Part shown: piece after piece, positions 17,061 through 27,187 of the stretch | Position numbering within the stretch: position 1 is the first letter of the stretch | Layout: every line of letters starts with the position of its first letter | NCBI GenBank assembly: GCA_964603935.1 | Contig: CAZRWL010000002.1 | Span: forward strand, 1-64,000 | Length of the DNA stretch: 64,000 bases | Direction of reading: 5' to 3' | From: GWB1-37-8 sp964603935 | GTDB lineage: Bacteria > Patescibacteriota > Microgenomatia > Levybacterales > UBA12049 | The notes under the pieces: model-generated | Seen by the model: the letters and a program-made list of their open reading frames with translations, nothing else | Told to the model about the DNA's origin: nothing | The model's database searches: none | Translations under genes and position numbers: made by a program

Positions 17061-19270
17061 TTACTGTTAACTAGTTTTTCTATTTTTATTCCATTCCTGG
17101 ATTCGGATACATACATCTTTATATTTTTATTTTTTTTAGACGGGGCACGTCCTAACCACCAGGCAAGATACTCGTAATTCATAGTAAAGCTTTCAAATTG
17201 ACTTCCGGGACCTTTTCCTTTTATTTCGTATCTTTCCCCATCGGTCTTTTTCAATATTGCCTTTACGGCATTTAACCTTTCAGAATAATACAAACCATAA
17301 GCGGATTTACTTCTTGTCAAATCCAACACAAACAAAGAATTAAATATTGCCATAAAAAAGATTAAAATTATCGTTGGAAACAACAATAATCCTATATTCA
17401 TGATTCTATCAAAAAACCAAGCAGTTAAAAAAATAACACTCGGAAAAAGCAGGGGAATGTGCGCTCCCGATGAAGTTGCATTAATAAAAATGCCAATCAC
17501 GGAAACCAGAAAAAATATTATTAAAATGTCGAAAGATAACGTTGAAAATTTACCGAACATTCTTCTGTAGAAAGCGTACGTTAGACTTGAAAAAAAAATC
17601 ATTAAAGATATAACATAATTTGGAATAAAAATAATATTTTGATAGCTGGTTGTTAAAAAACTAAACATAGATATTAAGATATTTTGCCCGCTACTCAATA
17701 AGTTTTTTAAATTCAAAAGCTGACTAAGCGCTTTATACGGAATCCAGGCAAAAAATCCTAATGTTTGAGCAAAATTGTGAGAAAAATCATAAATTATAAT
17801 CGGCAACATCGGCAAAACAAACAAGACTATAGAAAAAAGGATAATTTTTTTACTAAAAACGCTTAGCGCCCACCTTTTCCTTTTTAAAAGACCAAAAATA
17901 AGTATAGTTATCGTTGGAAACCAAAGTATTTGAGTCGAGAGTTCGAAATTATAAAGCAACGCAAGGAAAAATATTATTAAAGGAAAGAACTTAACATCGC
18001 CCTTAATCCACTCGTAAAAAGAGTAAGCAAACAATAAGCTTAATAAAGGAATGAAGCTGGTATGATACGGCATTTGAGAGTTAAGAATAATTAATGGAGA
18101 TGTTGAGTATAATAAAGCAGAAATTAGGCCAATTCTCCTAGAGAACATTTCTTTTCCTAATTTATATATAAAAAAAACAGTAGCTGTTCCCAAAAATGCA
18201 GTAAAGTATCCGGGAGCAACAGGGTTAAAGTTAAAAATTTTAAAAATTAATGCCAGAACATAAGTCCACAATGGGCCTTGATGAAGCCATGTATGGCTAG
18301 CAGTAATACCCACTAAAGGAAAACTATTATAAACTAATAAATCTCTCGCTGAAAGATAAAACCACCCCTGATCTCCTATAAATACCATTCTCTCGCTGAT
18401 TTTATAGAAATTAAGATAGGTGGAAATTAAAAAAATAGCAAACAATAAAATATTTGCCGGTTTAAAAAACCTTATGAGAAACTCTCCAAAAAGCGCCGGA
18501 AATAAACCATGGTATTTTTTAAAAAATTTGAACCTGCTTTGTTCAAATATTTTTTCTATCGATTCTTTATTTCGATTACTTCTTCCAATCAGGTGCACCA
18601 CTTTTGCCTTTGAAAAGTATAATATTTTAAAACCAAGCTTTTTTACCCTGAAGCAAAAATCGGCTTCCTCAAAATACATAAAAAACCTCTCATCAAAACC
18701 TCCTGCCCTATCAAAAATTGACCTCTTAACCATCATGCAAGCGCCCCCAACAACATCAACATATTGCTCCCTATTTCTATCCAAATTGATATTGTGATAT
18801 TTTGTCAGGACAGAATTATTTGGCCATAATCTAGAAAGAAATGAAAAAATGAAAATTGCTTTTGGTAAATAAGGCATTCCGCTAATACTTTGAAGAGTTT
18901 TTCCGTCTTTACTTACTAATTGAGGAGCTATAACTCCAATTTTGTCATCTTTTTTAAATCTATCAAGAAGAATTTTTATTGAATCTGAAGAAAACTCAAC
19001 ATCGGGATTTGATATGATAACATATTTGCCTCTTGCGATTTTTACACCCTGGTTTAACCCTTTGCCGTAGCCGTAATTCTCACTATTTTTAATTATTTTT
19101 ACATAAGGCGATATAAGCGCACTTTCTGGAACTTTTTTTAACGAAGCGTTGTCTACGATAATTACTTCATAGGAAATATTTTTTAAGGATTGAGGCAGAG
19201 AATTCAAAGAATTTATAATTTCGTCCGGAGTATTGTAGTAAACATAAATAATTGACAATATCTTATCCAT
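17057..19270 (-). CDS. Fusion of a GT2 glycosyltransferase and a GT39-like membrane enzyme
   Basis: A 737-residue two-part protein. Residues 1 to about 255 form a GT2 domain of the rhamnosyltransferase (WbbL-like) kind, with VDNASLKK, ISNPDVEF, GGACMMVKRSIFD and FDERFFMYFEEADFC. From about 272 onward come ten or so helices with a GT-C external loop (IGDQGWFYLSARDLL) and a soluble tail. The pair would let one polypeptide charge a lipid-linked sugar in the cytoplasm and use a sugar outside, an inference. It is 7 nt from the preceding GT4 gene and overlaps the next by 4 nt. Confidence 0.75.
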   Translation of the reverse strand: MDKILSIIYVYYNTPDEIINSLNSLPQSLKNISYEVIIVDNASLKKVPESALISPYVKIIKNSENYGYGKGLNQGVKIARGKYVIISNPDVEFSSDSIKILLDRFKKDDKIGVIAPQLVSKDGKTLQSISGMPYLPKAIFIFSFLSRLWPNNSVLTKYHNINLDRNREQYVDVVGGACMMVKRSIFDRAGGFDERFFMYFEEADFCFRVKKLGFKILYFSKAKVVHLIGRSNRNKESIEKIFEQSRFKFFKKYHGLFPALFGEFLIRFFKPANILLFAIFLISTYLNFYKISERMVFIGDQGWFYLSARDLLVYNSFPLVGITASHTWLHQGPLWTYVLALIFKIFNFNPVAPGYFTAFLGTATVFFIYKLGKEMFSRRIGLISALLYSTSPLIILNSQMPYHTSFIPLLSLLFAYSFYEWIKGDVKFFPLIIFFLALLYNFELSTQILWFPTITILIFGLLKRKRWALSVFSKKIILFSIVLFVLPMLPIIIYDFSHNFAQTLGFFAWIPYKALSQLLNLKNLLSSGQNILISMFSFLTTSYQNIIFIPNYVISLMIFFSSLTYAFYRRMFGKFSTLSFDILIIFFLVSVIGIFINATSSGAHIPLLFPSVIFLTAWFFDRIMNIGLLLFPTIILIFFMAIFNSLFVLDLTRSKSAYGLYYSERLNAVKAILKKTDGERYEIKGKGPGSQFESFTMNYEYLAWWLGRAPSKKNKNIKMYVSESRNGIKIEKLVNSK

Positions 19271-19277
19271 AAAAACT

Positions 19278-20390
19278 TTATTTAGAACTGAATTCTCTTA
19301 ACAATTCCTCAAGTTTTTTTACTTGAAGTTTCCATGTCCATTTCTCCTCGATCCACTCTCTTCCTTCCTTGCCCATTTTTATAGAAAATAATGGATTCTT
19401 GATAAAAAACATAATTTTTTCAGCAATTTCTTTAGCATCAAAATCAACCAAATACCCCGTTTTTCCATCAATAACTGTTTCCCTGTATCCTGCAACATTA
19501 AAAGCTATCACTGGAGTCGCACAGGCCATTGATTCAAGAGGAACGAGACCAAAGGTGTCAAATTTACTTAACGAAAGCGTAACCAATGACTCATTATAAG
19601 TTTTTATCAACTCTTTGTCCGATATTCTCTGCTCTTTTTTCGTTCCAAAAATAATTTTTAAGTCAGGTCTCACGTTTTTTGGAATTAAATCAATTGCAGC
19701 TTTGGCAAAATCATACCCATAAATACTTTCCTTTTCGGCAACAAAAAGAACCTGATTTTTTTTATCTAATTTATGTGGCAAAAAAAGGTTATGATCAACA
19801 CCAAGATATGATATCTTCGGGTACAGATTAAATGCGTGAATCATATATTCTCTCCCAAACAAGCTAATCGCCATAGTATAAGTTGCTTTTCTTGCATTGT
19901 CTTGATCTATTCTTTTTCTGATCATCCTATTTATTGATTCATAAAGCTTATTTAACAACCCCAAAATTTTGGGTACTTTTAATGAATATTCATACGCCAT
20001 TCTTAACGGTTCCAAGCAAAAATAAACGCTTTTTGTTTTGAGAAATTTCAATATAAAAGGCGCCTGCGTATAATTATCCGTATGAACAAGAACTATGTCG
20101 TACTTACGGCTGTCAATATCTTTAGCTATTTTTTTATGAATTTCCTTCAGCTTAAAAAGAACTTGAAAATCTTTTAAAATACGGGTGAGCACAGAAATTT
20201 TCCTTTGGAAAGGAAAATAATCATATATATATTCATTAACAGCAATTGTTCCAGGGCTAAAAATGTCGCGCTCTTTATCTAGTGTATATACATCAATTTC
20301 ATGTCCTACGCTTCTTAATCCTTTAACATGTTCAAAAACAACTCGTTTTGCTCCGCCAAAAAATAAATTATAAAAAATAGCTATTTTCAT
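19278..20390 (-). CDS. GT4 glycosyltransferase
   Basis: A 370-residue GT-B fold transferase. The N-terminal domain starts MKIAIFYNLFFGGAKRVV, giving the acceptor-side Gly loop. The C-terminal domain has the nucleotide-sugar motif, here SKFDTFGLVPLESMACATPVIAF (motif near 277-300), including the catalytic E-x7-E spacing. It heads the four-gene minus-strand operon. The -10 box TATAAT (20404-20399) ends 8 nt before the ATG, so a leaderless or very short-leader mRNA is expected. Confidence 0.85.
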   Translation of the reverse strand: MKIAIFYNLFFGGAKRVVFEHVKGLRSVGHEIDVYTLDKERDIFSPGTIAVNEYIYDYFPFQRKISVLTRILKDFQVLFKLKEIHKKIAKDIDSRKYDIVLVHTDNYTQAPFILKFLKTKSVYFCLEPLRMAYEYSLKVPKILGLLNKLYESINRMIRKRIDQDNARKATYTMAISLFGREYMIHAFNLYPKISYLGVDHNLFLPHKLDKKNQVLFVAEKESIYGYDFAKAAIDLIPKNVRPDLKIIFGTKKEQRISDKELIKTYNESLVTLSLSKFDTFGLVPLESMACATPVIAFNVAGYRETVIDGKTGYLVDFDAKEIAEKIMFFIKNPLFSIKMGKEGREWIEEKWTWKLQVKKLEELLREFSSK

Positions 20391-20393
20391 TCC

Positions 20394-20423
20394 TTGAAAT
20401 TATATCAGCTATTGCCTTATAAT
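20394..20423. promoter_or_regulatory. Overlapping divergent promoters
   Basis: Plus strand: TTGAAA (20394-20399), 18 bp, TATAAT (20418-20423), 23 nt before the methyltransferase ATG at 20447. Minus strand: TATAAT (20404-20399), 8 nt before the GT4 ATG at 20390, with no good -35. The plus -35 and the minus -10 share bases, so the two promoters may compete. Confidence 0.45.
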
Positions 20424-20446
20424 ACAGCAATTCCACACTACTTAAT

Positions 20447-21676
20447 ATGATGCATAAGACTATAAAAATAGATAAATGCCGCTCGTGTAAAGAGAAAAAA
20501 CTTAAAAAAATATTAAATCTTGGTAATTTTTATTTATCCAGATTCGTATCGAAAAATAGCAAATCTAAACGCTATCCGCTCTCTCTGGTTCTTTGCGTGA
20601 GATGCTTTTTACTGCAATTACAGCATACCGCACCTTCATCCTCTCTCTACACTCAAAACTATGGTTATAAATCAGGAATAAACAATACGATGTGCAAGGA
20701 ATTAAAAGAAGTTACTCAGAAATCCTTGAAAATGATAGAAAAAAAATCAGAAAAAACAATATGTATTGATATAGGAGCAAATGATGGAACTCTTCTGAGT
20801 TTTTATCCTAAAAAAATATTGAAAGTTGGAGTCGAACCAATACGTAAACTTGCCGAAGAATGCAAATCGCATGCAGACATCGTTATCAATGATTTTTTTA
20901 ACTATGCAGCAAATAAAAAAGTGCTCAAAAACAAAAAAGCCTCAATTATAACAGCTGTCTCCTGCTTTTATGACATCGAAGATCCAAACCTATTCGTTTC
21001 GGATATAACAAAAATACTTGATGAAAATGGAATTTTTGTAATTCAGCAAAATTATTTAAAATCCATGCTCGAATTGAATGCATTTGACAATATTGTTCAT
21101 GAACATTTGGAATATTATTCCATGACATCCTTAGCCAACTTACTTACCAGACATAATCTGGAAATATTTCATGTTGAAACCAATGGCCTAAATGGAGGAA
21201 GCTTTAGAACATATATAGCTTTTAAAAATAAAAGAAAAATAAATAAATCTGTTATTAAGTTGTTAAATAATGAAAATAAAATTGGATTGAATAAAAAAAA
21301 AGTATTTATAGAATTTGCTAAAAGAATCAAGAAAAATAAAAAAACTTTGAAAAAATTCATCTCAAAGCAGTTAAAAAACAATAAAAAAGTTTATATTTAC
21401 GGCGCGTCAACAAGGGGAAATACCTTAATACAGTATTACAAACTAAATAATAAACTTATAACAGCTGCCGTAGAAAGAAATCCCGAAAAATGGGGCAAGA
21501 AAATAGCTTCTTTAAATATTCCGATTATTTCCGAAAAAGAAGCAAGAATGCAAAAACCTGACTACATGTTAATTCTTCCTTGGTTTTTCAAAGATGAGTT
21601 TATTAAAAGAGAAAAAGAATATCTAAAATCGGGTGGCCGGTTCATATTTCCTCTTCCTACCCTAAAAATCATTTAG
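20447..21676 (+). CDS. Sugar C-methyltransferase-like protein
   Basis: A 409-residue three-part methyltransferase of the NDP-hexose C-methyltransferase type (TylCIII-like). The N-terminal zinc module has CRSC and CVRC pairs. The SAM-binding core has CIDIGANDGTLL (near 105-116). The C-terminal domain carries VYIYGASTRGNTLIQYY, found in this family after the Rossmann core. It probably adds a C-methyl branch to a nucleotide sugar for the surface glycan. ATGATG at the start leaves two possible initiation codons. A second gene of this family lies at 31705-32940. Confidence 0.78.
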   Translation: MMHKTIKIDKCRSCKEKKLKKILNLGNFYLSRFVSKNSKSKRYPLSLVLCVRCFLLQLQHTAPSSSLYTQNYGYKSGINNTMCKELKEVTQKSLKMIEKKSEKTICIDIGANDGTLLSFYPKKILKVGVEPIRKLAEECKSHADIVINDFFNYAANKKVLKNKKASIITAVSCFYDIEDPNLFVSDITKILDENGIFVIQQNYLKSMLELNAFDNIVHEHLEYYSMTSLANLLTRHNLEIFHVETNGLNGGSFRTYIAFKNKRKINKSVIKLLNNENKIGLNKKKVFIEFAKRIKKNKKTLKKFISKQLKNNKKVYIYGASTRGNTLIQYYKLNNKLITAAVERNPEKWGKKIASLNIPIISEKEARMQKPDYMLILPWFFKDEFIKREKEYLKSGGRFIFPLPTLKII

Positions 21677-21679
21677 ATG

Positions 21680-22906
21680 TTATTTCTTACGTCTAAAAAC
21701 TAACCAAAGACAATAGCCTATTGCCGGAAGCTCCATGACACCGGAGATCAAAACAGAATAAGCAGCACCCAATATTCCAATATTAATAGTAAGAGGAACT
21801 ATCGTAATTAACAAAACCGCAAATCTTAAAAACGTTATTCCCGCAACGTAGTTTTGCTTACTAAGAGATAAAAATAATGATGAAGTTACGCCTGAAATGC
21901 CTCTTATAACACCGTAAATTGCCAATGGTTTCAACACGTCTGCCGTATCCTCCCATTTTTGACTGAATATTAAAATAAATAAATCTTTAGGAAAAAGAAA
22001 TATTGCTATTCCTAAAGGAATTGAAAACGCTGAAACAAACAATATTATTTTAATAAAACCTTTTTTCAGCCTCTGCATATCATCCGACATTATCGAGTAA
22101 ACGGGGAACGTTACCTTATTTGCAACATCTGTTATCTCGCTTATTGGCAGCGTTGCAATAGAATGACCCATCTGATAAATTCCCAAAGGCCCCGGACCCA
22201 AAAACTTTCCTATTGCAATATTGTCTCCTTCTGAAGCAGCATAATTAAAAATTCCAGACAGAGTCACCCATTTCCCACTATGAATAATTTTGTTAATTTT
22301 TGCCATGTTAAACTTCATGAAAGGAATAGGCTTTATCAGAATAAATGACAGAACTACTTCGAGAATAGCTCCCGATATTAATCCGAATACTAAACCTATC
22401 ACGCTATTTGTAATTAAAGAAATAATTATGGCGACTAGGGAATCAAAAGCAAAAATAGACATCCTAAAATAAAATTCTTTACTGAATTTCAATTCTTTTT
22501 GAAACTTAACTTCTGAAGGATTAATAAATCCTTTTATTACCGGAACAACACTTATTAGTAATATTATCCCCAGAGAGTGTTGGATGTTAAAAAATACGGC
22601 AATAAGCGGAGCGGTTGACATTATTAAAAGTCCAATTAAAAATCCCCTGACAATAGAAACAAGCCAGGCATCATTCACATACGAATCTACGTCGTCTTTT
22701 TCTTGTATTAAAAATACATTGATTCCCGTCTCTGTCAATATTTCCAAAAGCACTAACGCCATTGTTGCAATACCAAATACTCCAAGCTCGGATGGAGCAA
22801 GAATTCTCGCAATAATAATAATTTTTATGAATGCTATTAACCTTGAAGTAATTCTAAAAGCTGTCATCCATGAAATACCGGAAATAGCATTTTTAGAATA
22901 TCCCAT
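21680..22906 (-). CDS. Wzx-like oligosaccharide flippase
   Basis: A 408-residue polytopic protein of the MOP (polysaccharide exporter/MATE-like) superfamily, which moves lipid-linked glycans across the membrane. The N-terminal segment (RITSRLIAFIKIIIIARIL, then PSELGVFGIA) is typical. About 12 helices are visible and the usual last pair of a 14-helix member seems absent. It is the last gene of the operon 27113 to 21680 and ends 3 bp from the convergent methyltransferase gene. Confidence 0.8.
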   Translation of the reverse strand: MGYSKNAISGISWMTAFRITSRLIAFIKIIIIARILAPSELGVFGIATMALVLLEILTETGINVFLIQEKDDVDSYVNDAWLVSIVRGFLIGLLIMSTAPLIAVFFNIQHSLGIILLISVVPVIKGFINPSEVKFQKELKFSKEFYFRMSIFAFDSLVAIIISLITNSVIGLVFGLISGAILEVVLSFILIKPIPFMKFNMAKINKIIHSGKWVTLSGIFNYAASEGDNIAIGKFLGPGPLGIYQMGHSIATLPISEITDVANKVTFPVYSIMSDDMQRLKKGFIKIILFVSAFSIPLGIAIFLFPKDLFILIFSQKWEDTADVLKPLAIYGVIRGISGVTSSLFLSLSKQNYVAGITFLRFAVLLITIVPLTINIGILGAAYSVLISGVMELPAIGYCLWLVFRRKK

Positions 22907-22909
22907 AAC

Positions 22910-24535
22910 TCAATTATATATTGTTTTATCGTCTTTTTTGAAAATAGTTATTGTCGGAACTGAAACAAGACCTGATATGAAAAAGTTTAAGTCATTTCCG
23001 ATGAATGTATATAATATTTCAGGCGGTTTAAAATTAACTACTTCTTTATATTCTTCCTGTTTCAGTCTATCAAGCAGTTTCTTTTTACTTGAGATTTTAA
23101 AATAATCATATTCAAGATACCTATTTGTTATAATTATTACAGAAGGTAAATTTTTACTTGATGCATGAATTACTTCATATTTAAAATTATTCGTAGCTTT
23201 TTCCTCCGAGTAAAATTCCCTAACGGCAACGTCCGGCAATAATTGGTAAATTGGTATATTTTCTATTCCGATCAAAGAACCTTTTTTTATATTTTTTTCT
23301 ATCCAGACAGATGATGTTTGCCTAACGTCAGGGAGCCATTTTATAAAAACTGTAGTCATCGACTGAAAAACTTGAATAACTACAATTAACGTAATTAAAA
23401 TACTCATCTGCAATCTGGGAATGTTTAAATTTTTTGTAATTTTTTTTAAAAAGGATGCCGATAATAAAGCGAAAAAAGGCAGCAAAACCAATAGTCTATT
23501 GCCACTGGCTCCAACCCTAAGAGGAATTAAGCTAAGAAGAAACATTAAAAAACAAAATAATAAGAAAAATTCATTTTTATATAATTGAGTCTTCTTCAGT
23601 AAATATTTTATTGATAAAAATATCCAATAAATTATTCCAAACACGTAAACAGCAAAAAAACCATATCCAAAATCTATAGGGAAAATCTTAAAATACAAAT
23701 ACTGCCACCAACTTCCAAACTCGGTCAAAAGATTTTCAAACCCATTTGACCCTGATACCAAATTTGAGTATAGAAACTCTTTATAACTTCCTTTTCCCAA
23801 GACTAAATCCGGAGTTCCTAAAAAAATAACTGTAATAAAAAAGACTAACTGACCAAAAAAAAGATTTCTGAAATTTATTTTTTGAGAAAATACAAAAAAT
23901 GAAACTATATAGACTATCAAAATGGGAAGGGCGCTGATTTTTGTCGCAACTCCAAGCCCGCAAAAAATTCCGGCGATCAGATAATTTTTCAACGTTGGCC
24001 TTGATCCAAATTTAAACAAATACAATAAAGACAAACTTATCCAAAACACAAGCGCTATGTCGTATTTAAAATAATTGCCTAATGACAGCCATAGAGGAGA
24101 AAACACAAATAAAATAGCCGAAACGGATGAATTTACCCTGAGATAATCTCTGGCAATCTTTGCGATAACAATTATCGAAAATGCACCAAAAAGAAAAGTA
24201 TTGATCCTCAATATTTCAAATAGACTTTGCTGAACATTAAGAAATTCCGTTGAAGATTTAATTATGAAAGGATTAATTATGTGAAGCGCAAAAAAGGGAA
24301 TAAGATATAATCCGGATAAGATAAAATGAAACATAGTTCCATGAGCCGAACCGGGAACATTTGCTGAAAAATTTTCAAATGTTGCTCTTATTGCCTGAAG
24401 CTGGTGCCACTCGTCCATTTGATAATTAAACGGATGAGATAGGTTGGGTATTCCCCAATCTATTATACTAATCATTAAGACTACGTAGCACAATGTAATG
24501 AAAATTGTAAATTTATTTCCGCGAATAAATTCCAT
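22910..24535 (-). CDS. GT39-like membrane glycosyltransferase
   Basis: A 541-residue polytopic protein. The first external loop (HPFNYQMDEWHQLQAIRAT, near 36-54) has the acidic pair expected of a PMT-type GT-C enzyme. Around 10-11 helices follow, then a soluble domain (about 400-541) with a possible acceptor-binding role. It lies 3 nt before the flippase gene and 6 nt after the preceding membrane protein, in one operon. Confidence 0.68.
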   Translation of the reverse strand: MEFIRGNKFTIFITLCYVVLMISIIDWGIPNLSHPFNYQMDEWHQLQAIRATFENFSANVPGSAHGTMFHFILSGLYLIPFFALHIINPFIIKSSTEFLNVQQSLFEILRINTFLFGAFSIIVIAKIARDYLRVNSSVSAILFVFSPLWLSLGNYFKYDIALVFWISLSLLYLFKFGSRPTLKNYLIAGIFCGLGVATKISALPILIVYIVSFFVFSQKINFRNLFFGQLVFFITVIFLGTPDLVLGKGSYKEFLYSNLVSGSNGFENLLTEFGSWWQYLYFKIFPIDFGYGFFAVYVFGIIYWIFLSIKYLLKKTQLYKNEFFLLFCFLMFLLSLIPLRVGASGNRLLVLLPFFALLSASFLKKITKNLNIPRLQMSILITLIVVIQVFQSMTTVFIKWLPDVRQTSSVWIEKNIKKGSLIGIENIPIYQLLPDVAVREFYSEEKATNNFKYEVIHASSKNLPSVIIITNRYLEYDYFKISSKKKLLDRLKQEEYKEVVNFKPPEILYTFIGNDLNFFISGLVSVPTITIFKKDDKTIYN

Positions 24536-24541
24536 ACGTTT

Positions 24542-26212
24542 CTAATTAGAATAAATATAGAAATTTCGAGTAATTTTTTTTAATTTATAGTTCGTTAAGA
24601 TGTGTCTTCTTAGAACATTTAATTTTTTGTCTTCAAAGTCTGCTTCTTTTTCTATCTCTCCTTTTCTCTGCAATAAAACTACCAAATTTTTGGTGTCATT
24701 CATATCCCGAATTACTCTTGCCTGATCTTCCAATCTGAACTTATAAAAGAAATTAAAGTATGATGCATTATTTTTTTCCGTCAAAAAGTTAAACAGCGGA
24801 CAGTATGGAAAACAAAGCAACTTGGTATTTGCTGAAGTTGTCTTGGTATAGCTTACAATAGATTCTAAATCTTTCTTTTGACTTGTCGGAATTCTAATAT
24901 ACTTAGCTTCTTTTACGTCAAGGTTGTCATACGCTTCTCTCCTAAATCCTATTCCATACAGCTTACCGTAGGTCTGAATAAGGTAAAAAATTGATGGAAG
25001 AATAAATAAAGCTAAAGCAGTGACATTAATAAAAGATAGTCGATATTTTTTAAATATCGGGATAAAACTAATAATAAGAGGTATATATAATGGGGATACA
25101 ACGATAACAGTCGTATAATCTCTGCCAGAAAAAGAGCTAGCTAAAAAAATGCTAAGTGCTGAAATAGAAGTAACTGTTATGTTTTTCTTATTCTCATCCT
25201 TAGACTTGAAGAAAAGAGCTAGCGAAACTATTGGCGCTATGAAAAAAAATATAAAGTAATAAATTGATATGTCTTTGTAGAAAAAAAACACATAATTAAT
25301 CCTGCTGGGGGCAATAAGAATGTATAGTCCAAAAAAAGCAAAAAAGAACAACAATACATATGCCATTTTTTTTAAAGAGAATTTTTTCATATAGTTAACA
25401 GTGAATAAAACGAATGGAATAAACAGCAATGACGTTAATATGAACGGCATTCTGTCATTTTTTACAGATGAAGCAAAGGAAAATAAATTATACCTTAACT
25501 CGTACAAAGAATTATTTAGGTAAAAGTATAGTAAAAAAATACTTAACAATAGTAAATTTCCCAACAAGAAATAAAATAAATTTTTAACCAAATATTTACG
25601 CTTTGTAAAGAAAAAAATTAAAACAAGAAATGTAAAGAAAAATATTCCTCCATAACTCTGTTTAAAAACAACAATAATAAAACTTACAAGTCCGGTTAAA
25701 AAGGAATAAGGCTTTAAACTGCTATCTTCTTTAATTTTATTAAAAAGTAAAAATCCCGCCAAAATCAGTAGCAAAGCTTCTACGTTGTATGAAGCAAATC
25801 TTCTTTCTCCGGCATAAATAATTCCTAAAGATAATAAAAAAACATAATTAAAATAGGTAGAAAACCTGAATAGCTTAGAGCTTAATATCAAAAGTAAGAT
25901 TACACAAAAGACATAAAGAATTCTGTCTACAATCATATAACTGCCAAATAGCTTCATTATTAAAGCCTGGAAATAAAATGCTCCGGGAGTAATTGCTAAA
26001 GAAAAATCTTTATAAGGAATTTCTCCTCTGCTTATTTTTCCGGCAATATCTAGAAGAAATCCCTCGTCTCTATAATTTATGTTAAGATTGAAAATTTGCA
26101 ACTGCAGCAACAAAAAAAATATGATTCCAACGGAAATCGGTGAAAGAAAAAAAATCCTGAGTCTTAAGGATTTTAAAAAATTCATGCTATAAGATTCCTT
26201 TAATTGTTCCAA
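24542..26212 (-). CDS. Polytopic membrane protein, probable GT-C enzyme
   Basis: A 556-residue protein with about 12 hydrophobic segments. Its first external loop (NINYRDEGFLLDIAGKISR, near 48-66) has the Asp-Glu pair typical of lipid-linked-sugar transferases. A C-terminal soluble part (about 420-556) contains two cysteines in LLCFPYCPLF. No close family is recognised beyond the GT-C fold. It overlaps the upstream GT2 gene by 26 nt. Confidence 0.6.
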   Translation of the reverse strand: MEQLKESYSMNFLKSLRLRIFFLSPISVGIIFFLLLQLQIFNLNINYRDEGFLLDIAGKISRGEIPYKDFSLAITPGAFYFQALIMKLFGSYMIVDRILYVFCVILLLILSSKLFRFSTYFNYVFLLSLGIIYAGERRFASYNVEALLLILAGFLLFNKIKEDSSLKPYSFLTGLVSFIIVVFKQSYGGIFFFTFLVLIFFFTKRKYLVKNLFYFLLGNLLLLSIFLLYFYLNNSLYELRYNLFSFASSVKNDRMPFILTSLLFIPFVLFTVNYMKKFSLKKMAYVLLFFFAFFGLYILIAPSRINYVFFFYKDISIYYFIFFFIAPIVSLALFFKSKDENKKNITVTSISALSIFLASSFSGRDYTTVIVVSPLYIPLIISFIPIFKKYRLSFINVTALALFILPSIFYLIQTYGKLYGIGFRREAYDNLDVKEAKYIRIPTSQKKDLESIVSYTKTTSANTKLLCFPYCPLFNFLTEKNNASYFNFFYKFRLEDQARVIRDMNDTKNLVVLLQRKGEIEKEADFEDKKLNVLRRHILTNYKLKKITRNFYIYSN

Positions 26213-27113
26213 CCATCACCGCTATATCACTTGTAATCTGGATTAGTGGCAAAAATAAAAAAGCTCTCCAATCATTCACGTATTTAAAGTTTTTAGCTAT
26301 AGACCATAAAATGTAAATAGTAACCATAAAATATAGAATATTAAGTAATATATAAGATTTTAATATTAAAAAAAATAAAGTTAAAGTAACAAATAAAAAA
26401 TATCGCAAAAATATAAATTTCACTTTAGGTCTCAAAATTCGGGATTCAGCATCTCCTTTTGCAAAACGGTAAAACATTGTAAAAGCGTCTTTAATATTAG
26501 TTCTTGGCAGCCAATAAACAATTGCATTTTTTACAAATACAATGCTGGCATTTATTTTTTTTAGCCGTTTTGCAAAAACGTAATCTTCATTATGAGAATA
26601 TCTCTCGTTAAATCTTCCAGCGTTTTCCCAAACAAATTTTCTAAAAGCCATAGACCTTGTTGCGGGAAGAAAATTATCAGCGTTGATTTTGTCCGGCATC
26701 ACCAAAACATAAGGAATTAAACATTTTTCAAAAGTTGTTTTAGACAAACCTCTATAATATCCTGCTACAACATCCGTATTTTGTTTTTTAAAAGGCTCTG
26801 TTATATTTTTTATCCAGTCTTTATCCAAAATACATCCTGCATCCGAACAAACAATAATCTCATTGCTTGCGTTTTTAATTGCCTCATTCCTGCCAACAGC
26901 CCTATTTCCTTTTTTAATAAGAAGTTTGAACCTTACTCCGGTTTTCTTAATTCTTGATTTGTAATTCTTAATTACCTCAACCGTCGCATCGGTTGAGCCT
27001 CCATCAGCAATAACAATTTCGTCCGGCATCCTGGATTGACTAAGCAGTGATTTCACAAAACGCCCTATGGTTGATTCCTCATTGAAAACAGTGGCTACAA
27101 AGGAAATTTCCAT
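26187..27113 (-). CDS. GT2 glycosyltransferase with membrane tail
   Basis: A 308-residue GT-A fold enzyme with EISFVATVFNEESTIGRFVKSL-type start (motif at residues 2-23), the acidic IADGGSTDAT, and CSDAGCILD as the metal motif. C-terminal hydrophobic helices (about 232-305) anchor it in the membrane, as in processive or lipid-acceptor GT2 proteins. It heads the minus-strand operon that ends with the flippase. A TATAAT is 14 nt upstream of its ATG. Confidence 0.8.
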   Translation of the reverse strand: MEISFVATVFNEESTIGRFVKSLLSQSRMPDEIVIADGGSTDATVEVIKNYKSRIKKTGVRFKLLIKKGNRAVGRNEAIKNASNEIIVCSDAGCILDKDWIKNITEPFKKQNTDVVAGYYRGLSKTTFEKCLIPYVLVMPDKINADNFLPATRSMAFRKFVWENAGRFNERYSHNEDYVFAKRLKKINASIVFVKNAIVYWLPRTNIKDAFTMFYRFAKGDAESRILRPKVKFIFLRYFLFVTLTLFFLILKSYILLNILYFMVTIYILWSIAKNFKYVNDWRAFLFLPLIQITSDIAVMVGTIKGIL

Positions 27114-27187
27114 AACTATTCCTTGATATTATAACAGCCTTAATCTTATTTTGTTTTAGCTCAATAAGTGATAAAATGCAATGAATA

